Assembly (NCBI GenBank): GCA_021732665.1
Contig: JAKFUL010000013.1
Location: 1 to 52,660 of the forward strand
Length of the DNA stretch: 52,660 nucleotides
Source: Acetobacteraceae bacterium
GTDB taxonomy: Bacteria > Pseudomonadota > Alphaproteobacteria > Acetobacterales > Acetobacteraceae
Direction: 5' to 3'
The position numbers were made by a program, and so were the translations under genes. The notes below the pieces were generated by a model that saw only the letters and a list, made by a program, of their open reading frames with translations, searched no databases and was not told the origin of the DNA. Shown piece by piece: positions 16,282 to 24,319 of the stretch; the first letter of the stretch is position 1; each line of letters opens with the position of its first letter.

Positions 16282-17088
16282 CCGCCTCGCCACGAACCCC
16301 GCCACAAACTCCGCCACCCGGGCCAATGCGTCGTCGCGCGCCGTGTGGTTGGTGCCGTAGGTCGCCCGCCCCTGTCGCATGGTGAAGGCCAGGCCCGAAC
16401 GTTCGCTCAGCGGTGTGTCCGGTGCATCGAAGCCGTGGAAGGCGCCGGGGTAGCTGTGAAAGGTCACGGTCTCGCGGTTGCGGCCCGCCAGTTCGGCGCA
16501 GGGTGCGGCGGGCGTCCAGTCATCCGCCTCGCCGATCAGCAGCAACAGGGGGGCCGTGCTGTGCCAGCCCGCCACCCGGTTGGGCGCGTTGCAGCCGGGG
16601 TAAAGCGCGATGTAGGCGCGGATGGGCGCGGCTTCGGGCATGGCCGCCGTCCACAGCACGGTGGAGCCGCCATGCGACCAGCCCATGGCAACAACGCCGC
16701 CGGGGGTGGCGAAGGGTTGCGCGGCCAGCCAGGTCGCAGCGGCGATAGCGTCCTGCCGGCGTTCGCGCCCGGGCAGGATGGCGCGGTCCGTTCGCGTGCA
16801 TTGCTCGCCCTGCTGGCGTGACGCAAAGCTGTCGGGCAGCAGGAACGCCTGGCCGCGGGAGGTGAATTCCGCCGCCCAGGCGCGATACAGGTTGTTCACC
16901 TCGCCCCGGCGGTTGCGAAACCCCGCGCAGCCATGCAGCCCAAGCACCGCCGGGCCGCGTGGCGGGCCGTCGGGCAGGAAGAGTTCGGCTTGCAGCGCCA
17001 GCCCGCCCGGGCCCGGGATGGTGACCGGTCGTTGTTCGGCCGCGCAGGCCGGCAGGGCCATGGCGAGCAGCAGGGCAAGGGCGCGCAT
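16279..17088 (-). CDS. Dienelactone hydrolase-like alpha/beta hydrolase, exported
   Basis: 269 residues starting MRALALLLAMALPACAAEQR, a signal peptide. Cys15 in LPAC could be a lipoprotein site, though Pro at -2 is unusual. An earlier in-frame start at 17181 would place 31 non-conserved residues before the signal peptide and is rejected. Alpha/beta-hydrolase features: HGCAGF oxyanion loop, nucleophile elbow GWSHGG, an Asp in IGEADDWTP and a His in GAFHGFD. It resembles the dienelactone hydrolase family, but the nucleophile is Ser rather than Cys, so an esterase acting in the periplasm is more likely. Divergent from the PLP enzyme at 17180. Confidence 0.87.
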   Translation of the reverse strand: MRALALLLAMALPACAAEQRPVTIPGPGGLALQAELFLPDGPPRGPAVLGLHGCAGFRNRRGEVNNLYRAWAAEFTSRGQAFLLPDSFASRQQGEQCTRTDRAILPGRERRQDAIAAATWLAAQPFATPGGVVAMGWSHGGSTVLWTAAMPEAAPIRAYIALYPGCNAPNRVAGWHSTAPLLLLIGEADDWTPAAPCAELAGRNRETVTFHSYPGAFHGFDAPDTPLSERSGLAFTMRQGRATYGTNHTARDDALARVAEFVAGFVARR

Positions 17089-17179
17089 CGGGCGATCCTG
17101 CGCCGCGGCCTCACCCCGCGCAAGCCGCTTTCGCCCGGCGGCAAGTGATGGCAGGCTGCGCGCAAACGAGGAGGACGCC

Positions 17180-18463
17180 ATGGCCTATCTTCACCCCGAG
17201 ACCATCGCCCTGCATGGCGGCAGCCACCGCGCGGACCCCAATACGGGCAGCGTGGCGGTGCCCATTCACCAGACCACGGCCTTCCAGTTCCAGGACACCG
17301 GCCATGCCGCCCGGCTGTTTGGCCTGGCCGAGATGGGCAATATTTATTCTCGTATCATGAACCCAACCAATGATGCGCTGGAGAGCCGGATAGCCCAGCT
17401 CGAGGGCGGAGCAGCGGCGCTGTCCGTGGGCTCCGGCCAGGCGGCCACCGCCTTCTGCGTGATGAATCTCTGTGAGGCTGGCGACAATATCGTCTCCTCC
17501 ACCGACCTCTATGGCGGCACCTGGAACCTCTTCGCCAACACGATGAAGCAATTCGGCATCGAGGTCCGCTTCGTGGATCCTGCCGACCCTGAAAACTTCC
17601 GCCGCGCCACCGATGCCCGCACCCGCTGCTACTACGCCGAGACCCTGCCCAACCCCAAGCTGCAGGTCTTCCCCATCGCCGAGGTAGCGGCGATCGGGCG
17701 CGAGATCGGCGTGCCCCTGATCATGGACAACACCGCGGCGCCGGTGATCTGCAAGCCGCTGGCGCTCGGTGCGGCGGTGGTGATGCACTCCACCACGAAG
17801 TGGATCGGCGGCCATGGCACGAGCATCGGCGGCATTATCGTCGATGGCGGCAATTTCGACTGGGAGGCGGGCGGCGAGCGCTTCCCCACCCTGAACAAGC
17901 CCGACCCCTCCTATCACGGCGCGGTCTGGACCCAGGCGGTGAAGGCCATGGGGCCGGTGGCCTACATCATCCGCATGCGCACCTGCCTGCTGCGCGACCT
18001 CGGCGCGCCCATGGCGCCGTTCAACGCCTTCATGTTTCTCCAGGGGCTGGAGACGCTGCCGCTGCGCATGGAGCGGCATTGCGAGAACGCGACCAAGGTG
18101 GCGGCGTATCTGGCGGGGCATCCGAAGGTGGCCAGCGTGACCCATCCCAGCCTGTTCTCGGGCGAGGCAGCGCGCCGCGCCGCCATCCTCAAGGGCGGCA
18201 TGGGCTCGCTGCTGGGCTTCGAGCTGAAGGCGGGCGCCGAGGCCGGCAAGACCTTCATCGAGGCGCTGAAGATGTTCTACCACGTCGCCAATATCGGCGA
18301 CGCGCGCAGCCTCGCCATCCACCCCGCCACCACGACGCACAGCCAGCTGACGGTGGAGGAGCAGGCGATGTCCGGCGTCACCCCCGGCTATGTGCGGCTG
18401 TCCATCGGCATCGAACACATCGACGACATCATCGCCGATCTCTCGCAGGCCCTCGACGCATGA
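17180..18463 (+). CDS. O-acetylhomoserine aminocarboxypropyltransferase / Cys-Met metabolism PLP enzyme
   Basis: 427 residues of the Cys/Met metabolism PLP-dependent family, with MetY-like length. It opens LHPETIALHGG. Lys207 in HSTTKWIGGHGTSIGG is the Schiff-base lysine. YSRIMNPT, an early Gly-Ser-Gly-Gln cofactor loop and AETLPNPKLQVF are also present. The likely reaction is O-acetyl- or O-succinylhomoserine plus sulfide to homocysteine; the acyl preference and a gamma-lyase activity cannot be separated by eye. A strong ribosome site (GAGGAGGA, 17169-17176) precedes the ATG. The stop forms an ATGA overlap with a 20-codon frame leading into hemB. No SAM-II-type riboswitch was seen in the 91-bp upstream gap. 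Confidence 0.9.
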   Translation: MAYLHPETIALHGGSHRADPNTGSVAVPIHQTTAFQFQDTGHAARLFGLAEMGNIYSRIMNPTNDALESRIAQLEGGAAALSVGSGQAATAFCVMNLCEAGDNIVSSTDLYGGTWNLFANTMKQFGIEVRFVDPADPENFRRATDARTRCYYAETLPNPKLQVFPIAEVAAIGREIGVPLIMDNTAAPVICKPLALGAAVVMHSTTKWIGGHGTSIGGIIVDGGNFDWEAGGERFPTLNKPDPSYHGAVWTQAVKAMGPVAYIIRMRTCLLRDLGAPMAPFNAFMFLQGLETLPLRMERHCENATKVAAYLAGHPKVASVTHPSLFSGEAARRAAILKGGMGSLLGFELKAGAEAGKTFIEALKMFYHVANIGDARSLAIHPATTTHSQLTVEEQAMSGVTPGYVRLSIGIEHIDDIIADLSQALDA

Positions 18464-18522
18464 CAACCACCGATTCAGCCCTCCGCGCGGCAGGCGCGCT
18501 CCAGCCATCGGGGGCAGCATGA
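18460..18522 (+). CDS. 20-residue mini-ORF linking the PLP enzyme and hemB
   Basis: The frame MTTTDSALRAAGALQPSGAA starts at an ATG overlapping the TGA of the PLP-enzyme gene (ATGA) and ends at a TGA overlapping the hemB ATG (again ATGA, 18519-18522). It fills the gap exactly and could keep ribosomes engaged between the two genes. It has no known family and may simply be a coupling device. Confidence 0.4.
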   Translation: MTTTDSALRAAGALQPSGAA

Positions 18523-19532
18523 ATTTTGCAGGCTCCTTCCCGGGCACGCGCATGCGGCGCAACCGCTATGACGGTTGGAACCGCCGCCTCGTGGCCGAAA
18601 ACGCGCTCTCGGCCGCCGACCTGATCTGGCCGATCTTCCTCTGCAAGGGGGAAGGCCAGCGCATCCCCGTGGCCTCCATGCCAGGGGTGGTGCGGGTCAG
18701 CGCCGATCTGGCGGCCGAGCATGTGGCGGAGGCGGCCGCACTCGGCATCCCGGCCGTCGCGCTCTTCCCCTACACGCCGATCGGCGAGCGCGACGAGGAC
18801 GGCACCGAGGCCCTGGACCCCGACAATGTGCTGTGCCGCGCCGCCCGCGCGCTGAAGGCGGCGCACCCCGATCTCGGCCTGATCGGCGACGTGGCGCTGG
18901 ACACCTTCACCACCCATGGCCATGACGGCGTGGTGCGCGACGGCTATGTGGACAATGAGGAATCCGTAAAAATCCTCTGCCGACAGGCCGTGCTGATGGC
19001 GCAGGCCGGCGTCGATGTGGTGGCGCCGTCGGACATGATGGATGGCCGCATCGGCACCATCCGCGCCGCACTCGACGCCGAGGGGCTGATCCACACCCGG
19101 ATCATGAGCTATGCGGCGAAATACGCGAGCGGCCTCTACGCCCCCTTCCGCGACGCGGTGGGCAGCGAGGCGCTCAGGCCCGATTCCAAGCGGCTGGGCG
19201 ACAAGAAGACCTATCAGATGGACCCCGCCAATTCCGACGAGGCGCTGCGCGAGGTGGCCATGGACATCGCCGAGGGCGCCGACATGGTCATGGTCAAGCC
19301 CGGCCTGCCCTATCTCGACATCGTCCGCCGCGTGCGCGACGCTTTCGGCATGCCCACCTTCGCCTATCAGGTCAGCGGCGAGTATTCGATGATCATGGCG
19401 GCGGTGGAGCGCGGCTGGCTGGACCATGACCGGGCGATGATGGAAACGCTGATGGCGTTCAAGCGCGCCGGCTGCCATGGCGTGCTGACATACTTCGCGG
19501 TGAGTGCGGCGAAGCTGCTCAAGGCGGGGTGA
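18519..19532 (+). CDS. hemB: Delta-aminolevulinic acid dehydratase (porphobilinogen synthase)
   Basis: 337 residues. Condenses two 5-aminolevulinate molecules to porphobilinogen in haem synthesis. Schiff-base lysines are Lys201 (SYAAKYASG) and Lys260 (MVMVKPGLPYLD). The metal region reads DVALDTFTTHGHDG: the three zinc cysteines of E. coli HemB are Ala, Asp and Asp, so this is the zinc-independent, magnesium-type enzyme common in alphaproteobacteria. The start at 18519 (MNFAGSFPGTRMRRNRYDGW) follows GGGGGCAGC; an upstream in-frame extension overlaps the previous gene. The 3' end overlaps the convergent amidase gene by 14 bp. Confidence 0.96.
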   Translation: MNFAGSFPGTRMRRNRYDGWNRRLVAENALSAADLIWPIFLCKGEGQRIPVASMPGVVRVSADLAAEHVAEAAALGIPAVALFPYTPIGERDEDGTEALDPDNVLCRAARALKAAHPDLGLIGDVALDTFTTHGHDGVVRDGYVDNEESVKILCRQAVLMAQAGVDVVAPSDMMDGRIGTIRAALDAEGLIHTRIMSYAAKYASGLYAPFRDAVGSEALRPDSKRLGDKKTYQMDPANSDEALREVAMDIAEGADMVMVKPGLPYLDIVRRVRDAFGMPTFAYQVSGEYSMIMAAVERGWLDHDRAMMETLMAFKRAGCHGVLTYFAVSAAKLLKAG

Positions 19533-20049
19533 GCAGGGCCCTCACTTCGGAACGCAGCTTCTCGCCCACCTCCTCCGGGGACAGCTTGGGCGCGAAAGGC
19601 AGCATCATCGGGTCCCATTTGCCGCTTTGCGGGCGGCCCAGGTTTTTTTCCACCTCCCCATGCCCGAGCACGGTCTGGAGCGTCACGGGGATGGAATAGG
19701 CCTGGCACAGCTGCGCCACGGCAGCGATCATGGCGTCCCACTGGAGCTGCTTCATCGGCACCTGGCCGGGGTTGAACGGCCGGTCGATCGCGCCGGCCAT
19801 GCAGCACATCGAGACACCGATGGAGCCGGTATTGGTGCCCCGGGTATGCGCGGCGTAGTCGCCGTCGCTCGTGGATTCATTGTCGGCGATGACGTGGCTG
19901 CCGGCATGCAGGGCGCCATCTCCGTCGATCAGGATGTGGTAATGCGAGAGGTCGTTCTCGGACGGGATGTAGCCCCCCGCGGTCCAGTGGCAGATGATCC
20001 GCTCCATCTTCGCGGGCATCATCCAGGATTTGGGAATGACTGGCTGCAT
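19519..20049 (-). CDS. N-acetylmuramoyl-L-alanine amidase (Amidase_2/PGRP fold)
   Basis: 176 residues, no signal peptide. Zinc amidase motifs: His in IICHWTAGG, YHILIDGDGALH, HTRGTNTGSIGVSM and a second His in VLGHGEVEKN, the T7-lysozyme-like fold that cleaves the peptide from MurNAc. The lack of a signal peptide and the compact single domain resemble phage endolysins or peptidoglycan-recycling AmpD enzymes. No other phage gene is nearby. It converges on hemB and the reading frames overlap by 14 bp. Likely an orphan, domesticated lysin or a cytoplasmic anhydromuropeptide amidase. Confidence 0.88.
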   Translation of the reverse strand: MQPVIPKSWMMPAKMERIICHWTAGGYIPSENDLSHYHILIDGDGALHAGSHVIADNESTSDGDYAAHTRGTNTGSIGVSMCCMAGAIDRPFNPGQVPMKQLQWDAMIAAVAQLCQAYSIPVTLQTVLGHGEVEKNLGRPQSGKWDPMMLPFAPKLSPEEVGEKLRSEVRALLTPP

Positions 20050-20177
20050 GGCGGATCCTCGATCGCAAGCTCATGCGCAACATGCTGTTTCGCCGCCGGT
20101 CGCCGCCAGAAGAAAATGGCGGATCACCTCGCTGGTCCGAAAATGTTACTTTGGCAGGGCGGCGCATGGCCGGCCGC

Positions 20178-21458
20178 TCAATCGCCCGCGGCGATGCCGG
20201 CACGCAGCGCCAGCAGCCGCGTCGCCAACCGCGGCAATGCGCCAAGCGCGGCGGCGTGCTCGGCGAATTCCGCCCGCGCGGCCGCCCGCCTTCCCAGCAC
20301 CAGCAGCGTCTCGATCCGGCCGGCCCGCGCCTCCTGCCACATCGGCGCCTCGGCCAGCGCGCGGTCGAATTGCACCAGCGCCTCCTCCGCCCTGCCGGCG
20401 CGCAGCAGGGCCTCGCCAAGTGCTGTGGTCGCGGAGGGGTTCTTGCCATCCTGCGCCACCGCGCGCTGGGCATAAGCCAGTGCCTCGGCATCGCGGCCCA
20501 GGGCCAGCAGGGTCAGCGCGGCCTCGGTGGGCGCCTGGGAATCGGCGCGGCCGGGCGGCAAGGCGGGTGCGAGTTCGGCCAGGGCGGCCTGGTTTTCGCC
20601 CCTGTCGCGCAGCACCTGGGCGATGCCGACATGGACGAAGGGCGCGGTGGGCAGCAGGCGCTGCGCCCGCCGCATCTCCGCCATCGCCTCGTCCAGCCGG
20701 CCCAGCTCGCGCAGTGCGCGGGCATGGCCATACACCGCGCTGGGATAGGCCGGGTGGTCGGCCAGCAGGCCGGCGGCCACTTCCAGCGCCTCGGTCGCGC
20801 GGCCGGAGCGGCTGAGCGAGCGGCTGAGCAGCAGGCGCAGCGTGCGGTTTTCGATCGCCGAATTGCCGGAATCATCGAGCATGGTTCGCAGGCCGCCCAG
20901 CACCATCGCCTCGCTCGGCGCCGTCTCGGCCAGCCACCAGGCATAGAGGATGGGCTGGGTTGACTTGACGATAAAGGGCGCGACCTGCTCGATCAGCGCG
21001 TAGATGTCCGCGGCCTGTTCATCGGCGATCACCCCCTCGCCCGAGCGCCGCAGGCGAAGGCGCAGGGCATCCCCATCCATCGTGACCTCGCCCGAAATCC
21101 GGGTCTCCGGGTTGCCCAGCAGGCCGCGGATGACGCGGGCTACGGAGCGCAGCGAAATGCCGGCGATTGGCACGGTGAAATCGGGCTGGCTGCCCGCCAC
21201 CTCGGCGCCGGCGCGGCGCTGCGGCTCGCCGCGCACCATGTCCTCGACGCGCGACACGCCATCGAGCAGGCGCAAGGCCACGACCTCGGGGCTGAGCCCG
21301 GCCTCGACCAGCTTGGCGGGCACGCCGATGGGCATCATCTCGACCACATCGCGGCGCAGTTCGTCGATCAGCAGGGCGCCGAAGAACAGCCCGACGACGG
21401 CCGGCAGCAGCGCAGGCACCAGGGACCACAGGCGGAGCAAGAGCGGGCGTTGGAGCAT
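20178..21458 (-). CDS. Membrane-anchored tetratricopeptide-repeat protein
   Basis: 426 residues. The ATG at 21458 has GGGAAGG 8 bases upstream and is preferred to the in-frame start at 21482. One N-terminal membrane segment (about 10-32, LVPALLPAVVGLFFGALL) is followed by a conserved-looking region, MMPIGVPAKLVEAGLSPEVV, and TPR-like helical pairs in the C-terminal half (from about 225, e.g. AYPSAVYGHARALRELGRLD and NPSATTALGEALLRAGRAEE). Probably a periplasm-facing scaffold; partner unknown. A broken paralogue appears to lie at 45509-45952. Confidence 0.82.
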   Translation of the reverse strand: MLQRPLLLRLWSLVPALLPAVVGLFFGALLIDELRRDVVEMMPIGVPAKLVEAGLSPEVVALRLLDGVSRVEDMVRGEPQRRAGAEVAGSQPDFTVPIAGISLRSVARVIRGLLGNPETRISGEVTMDGDALRLRLRRSGEGVIADEQAADIYALIEQVAPFIVKSTQPILYAWWLAETAPSEAMVLGGLRTMLDDSGNSAIENRTLRLLLSRSLSRSGRATEALEVAAGLLADHPAYPSAVYGHARALRELGRLDEAMAEMRRAQRLLPTAPFVHVGIAQVLRDRGENQAALAELAPALPPGRADSQAPTEAALTLLALGRDAEALAYAQRAVAQDGKNPSATTALGEALLRAGRAEEALVQFDRALAEAPMWQEARAGRIETLLVLGRRAAARAEFAEHAAALGALPRLATRLLALRAGIAAGD

Positions 21459-21510
21459 GCTACAGCCTTCCCGCGCCGCCATGCGCCGGTCAAGCGGCTC
21501 CGTTGCCCGA

Positions 21511-22032
21511 TCAGTTGATGATGATGGTCCCGGTCATGCCGTGTTCGGCATGGCTGCGGCCATCGGGCGCGGCGATGCCGCAGCGCAGATCGGTGAAGCG
21601 GCCGGCCTGGACGGGCACGAACCACCATTCGGCGGCGAAGCCGGGGTGGACCTCGATCTCGCGGATCGCGCCCTTGATCTCGGCCATCACCCGCGCCCGG
21701 CCATCGGGGCCGGTGGCGGTGACCTGCGCCTTGCGCGTCCAGACCGATGCGGCGAGGCCGTCGGAGGTGAAGTAGTGCGGCGCCTGGCTGACATTGCGCA
21801 GGATCAGCCGATACAGCAGGCCGGTGCGCAGCTGGATGGTGTCCGGCCGGAAATGATGGTGGCCATCGGCTGTGCCCAGCTCCACGACAAGGTCGATGGG
21901 CGTCTGGCGCGAAAGGTCGCCGCCGCCGGGGCCGGGCGGCACGGCCTGCGCCAGGGCAGCGCCGGCAGCCCCGGCCAGCGCCACGGCAGCGGCGGCCGCC
22001 CTGCGGGGCCAGGCCTCAGGGGTAAGGGTCAT
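21511..22032 (-). CDS. Cupredoxin-domain (type 1 copper) periplasmic protein
   Basis: 173 residues. ATG at 22032 with AGGAAGGA just upstream. The signal peptide ends near AGAALAQAVPP. The C-terminal domain has a type 1 copper ligand set: His in QAPHYFTSD, Cys in LRCGIAAPDG, and the His and Met of AEHGMTGTI. This His-Cys-His-Met order matches plastocyanin-like and nitrosocyanin/CopC-neighbourhood proteins. Probably an electron carrier or copper-binding protein in the periplasm. It follows the AT-rich gap shared with the divergent flavoprotein gene. Confidence 0.85.
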   Translation of the reverse strand: MTLTPEAWPRRAAAAAVALAGAAGAALAQAVPPGPGGGDLSRQTPIDLVVELGTADGHHHFRPDTIQLRTGLLYRLILRNVSQAPHYFTSDGLAASVWTRKAQVTATGPDGRARVMAEIKGAIREIEVHPGFAAEWWFVPVQAGRFTDLRCGIAAPDGRSHAEHGMTGTIIIN

Positions 22033-22039
22033 GTCCAAT

Positions 22040-22185
22040 CCTTCCTGCTATATCCGCATGGCTGCACAGATGTTGTTATGCACAGCTGTTTGTATTTATG
22101 TTGTAATTTCAACAGATTAACTGATCCGCCGGGGCGTGTCGAGAGCCCGGCTTTCCCCCCCGCACCCGGCGTGCCAGATGGTGGC
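22040..22185. promoter_or_regulatory. AT-rich divergent regulatory gap
   Basis: About 145 bp between the divergent cupredoxin and flavoprotein genes, much lower in GC than its surroundings at 22060-22122. It contains an inverted repeat TGTTG-N6-CAACA (22099-22114) and the partly repeated words ACAGATGTTGTTATG and ACAGCTGTTTGTATTTATG. Probably holds promoters and a regulator site; no specific regulator can be named. Confidence 0.45.
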
Positions 22186-23361
22186 ATGGAAGATTTCGAT
22201 GTGGTTGTGCTGGGCGCAGGGGCCGCCGGCCTGTTCTGCGCCATGCGCGCGGGACAACGCGGCCGGCGCGTGGCTCTGCTGGACCATGCCGAGGCGGCGG
22301 GGAAGAAGATCCTCATTTCTGGCGGCGGGCGCTGCAACTTCACCAATATCCATTGCGCGGCGGAGCATTTCCTCTCCGCCAACCCGCATTTCGCCAAATC
22401 GGCGCTGGCCGGCTACCGCCCCGCCGATGTCGTGTCGCTGGTGCGCCGCCACGGCATCGCCTTCCACGAGAAGACACTGGGGCAGTTGTTCTGTGACGGC
22501 TCGGCCCGGCAGATCGTGGCCATGCTGCTGGCGGAATGCGCCGCGGCCGGGGTGGAAATCCGGCTGAATCAGGCGATCGGCGCGGTCAGCCACGGACCGG
22601 GTTTCCGGGTGGAAACGCCGCGGGGCGTGGTGCAGGCACCCTCCCTGGTGCTGGCCACCGGTGGGCTGTCCATCCCCAAGATGGGCGCCACCAACCTCTC
22701 CCATCGCCTTGCCAGGCAATTCGGCCTGGCGGTGGAGGAAACCCGGCCCGGTCTGGTGCCGCTGACATTCGGCGCCGGGGACCTGGCCATGATGCAACCC
22801 CTGGCCGGGGTGGCCCTGCCGGTGACTGCCAGCGCGGGCAAACGCCGCTTCGAGGAGGCGATGCTGTTCACCCATCGCGGGCTGTCAGGGCCGGCGATCC
22901 TGCAAATCTCCTCCTACTGGAAGCAGGGTGAGAGCATCGCGCTGAACCTGCTGCCGGGGCAGGACGCAACCGCGGCGCTGCTCGCGGTCAAGCGCGAAAG
23001 GCCCCGCGCCGAGGCGCGCACCGCGCTGGCGGCACTGCTGCCCGCGCGCCTGGCGCTGGCCCTGGCCGAACGGCATTTGCCCTCGCGACCGATGGGCGAC
23101 ACGCCGGATCGGGCGCTCAGCCAACTCGGCGAAACCCTGAAGCACTGGCGCCTGACACCGATGGGCAGCGAGGGCTATGCCAAGGCCGAAGTCACCCTGG
23201 GCGGCATTTCGACCCATGACCTGCACGCGCGCGACTGCCAGGCGCGGGCTGTGCCCGGGCTGTTCGCGATCGGCGAGGCGGTGGATGTGACGGGCTGGCT
23301 GGGAGGCTATAATTTCCAGTGGGCCTGGGCCTCGGGCTGGGCGGCCGGGGGCGCGGTGTAG
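22186..23361 (+). CDS. NAD(P)/FAD-dependent oxidoreductase, BaiN/HI0933 family
   Basis: 391 residues, cytoplasmic flavoprotein. The start at 22186 gives MEDFDVVVLGAGAAGLFCAM, the dinucleotide-binding fold at the N-terminus. Family marks: GKKILISGGGRCNFTN, LVLATGGLSIPKMGATN, HRGLSGPAILQIS, KAEVTLGGIS and the C-terminal flavin motif VTGWLGGYNFQWAWASG. An alternative upstream extension runs through the AT-rich promoter gap and is rejected. The family's best-studied member acts in bile-acid reduction, but most members have unknown substrates. Transcription ends at the strong hairpin at 23362-23399, shared with the convergent hbd gene. Confidence 0.92.
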   Translation: MEDFDVVVLGAGAAGLFCAMRAGQRGRRVALLDHAEAAGKKILISGGGRCNFTNIHCAAEHFLSANPHFAKSALAGYRPADVVSLVRRHGIAFHEKTLGQLFCDGSARQIVAMLLAECAAAGVEIRLNQAIGAVSHGPGFRVETPRGVVQAPSLVLATGGLSIPKMGATNLSHRLARQFGLAVEETRPGLVPLTFGAGDLAMMQPLAGVALPVTASAGKRRFEEAMLFTHRGLSGPAILQISSYWKQGESIALNLLPGQDATAALLAVKRERPRAEARTALAALLPARLALALAERHLPSRPMGDTPDRALSQLGETLKHWRLTPMGSEGYAKAEVTLGGISTHDLHARDCQARAVPGLFAIGEAVDVTGWLGGYNFQWAWASGWAAGGAV

Positions 23362-23399
23362 CTGGCCTCGGGGAATGGCCCCGCCTTCCCCGGGGCCAG
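23362..23399. terminator. Bidirectional hairpin between convergent genes
   Basis: Arms CTGGCCTCGGGGAA (23362-23375) and TTCCCCGGGGCCAG (23386-23399) pair at 13 of 14 positions around a 10-base loop. It starts immediately after one stop and ends two bases before the other. It resembles the stop-linked repeat seen on the minus strand (TGAGCCTGGCCC), but lacks a T-tract. Confidence 0.7.
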
Positions 23400-23401
23400 G
23401 C

Positions 23402-24319
23402 TCACCGCGTCGGCCGGGCCGGGCTCGCCGTGTAGTCGTAGAAGCCGCGGCCGGTTTTCTTGCCCAGCCAGTTCGCGTCGACGTATTTCGCCAGCAACGG
23501 GCAGGGGCGGTATTTGCTGTCGCCCAATTCGTCGTGCAGCACGCGCATGACGGCCAGGCAGGTGTCGAGCCCGATATAGTCGGCCAGTTCGAAAGGCCCC
23601 ATCGGGTGGTTGGCGCCCAGCTTCATCGCGCTGTCGATGGCCAGAATGTCGCCCACACCTTCGTAGAGGGCATAGACCGCCTCGTTGATCATCGGGATCA
23701 GGATGCGGTTGACGATGAAGGCGGGGGTATCGGCGGAGGCGACGAGGCGCTTGCCGATGCGTTCCGCCAGCGCGGCGACGGATTGGTAGGTGGCCTCGTC
23801 GGTCGGCAGGCCGCGGGTGACCTCGACCAGCTTCATCACCGGGGCCGGGTTCATGAAGTGAATGCCGATGAAGCGCTCGGGACGGTCGGTCGCCGCGGCG
23901 AGCCGGGTCACGCTGATCGAGGAGGTGTTGCTGGCCAGGATGGTGCTGGGCTTCACATGGGCGGAGACGGATTTGAAGATCGCGTTTTTCAGCCCCTCAT
24001 TCTCGGAGACTGCCTCGATCACCAGGTCGCAATCGGCGAAGGCGGCGTGGTCGATGGTCGTGCTGATGCGGGCGCGGGCTTCGTCGCGGTCCTCGGCGGT
24101 CATCTGGCCGCGATCGACGCGCCGTTGCATGTCGCGGTCGACCATTTTCAGGCCGTTGGCGAGTGCGGCTTCAGAGACGTCCGCCATGACGACGGGGAAG
24201 CCGGAGCTGGCGAAAACCTGCGCGATGCCGCGGCCCATCTGTCCCGCGCCGACCACACCCACGTTTTCGATGCGGGTGATCGGCTCCGGCGCGGCGGCGG
24301 TGAAGGTGAGGCCGCTCAA
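23402..24319 (-). CDS. 3-hydroxybutyryl-CoA dehydrogenase
   Basis: 305 residues, 3-hydroxyacyl-CoA dehydrogenase family. N-terminal NAD-binding fold [17 protein letters not shown] (about 20-36), then [13 protein letters not shown], the catalytic-His segment [18 protein letters not shown], and a helical C-terminal domain with [17 protein letters not shown] and [11 protein letters not shown] ends. It oxidises (S)-3-hydroxybutyryl-CoA to acetoacetyl-CoA, or the reverse. The start overlaps the etfA stop by ATGA, making it third in an etfB-etfA-hbd operon. This arrangement ties beta-oxidation steps to ETF electron transfer and is common in Acetobacteraceae and relatives. Confidence 0.94.
   Translation of the reverse strand: MSGLTFTAAAPEPITRIENVGVVGAGQMGRGIAQVFASSGFPVVMADVSEAALANGLKMVDRDMQRRVDRGQMTAEDRDEARARISTTIDHAAFADCDLVIEAVSENEGLKNAIFKSVSAHVKPSTILASNTSSISVTRLAAATDRPERFIGIHFMNPAPVMKLVEVTRGLPTDEATYQSVAALAERIGKRLVASADTPAFIVNRILIPMINEAVYALYEGVGDILAIDSAMKLGANHPMGPFELADYIGLDTCLAVMRVLHDELGDSKYRPCPLLAKYVDANWLGKKTGRGFYDYTASPARPTR

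Noticed and set aside
17089..17179. Possible SAM riboswitch upstream of the sulfhydrylase gene
   Set aside because: The 91-bp divergent gap lacks the SAM-II conserved core and is too short for a SAM-I leader.
21004..22185. N-terminal extension of the BaiN-type flavoprotein to 785 residues
   Set aside because: The extension is antisense to the TPR and cupredoxin genes and crosses an AT-rich promoter-like gap. The dinucleotide-binding motif begins right after the ATG at 22186.
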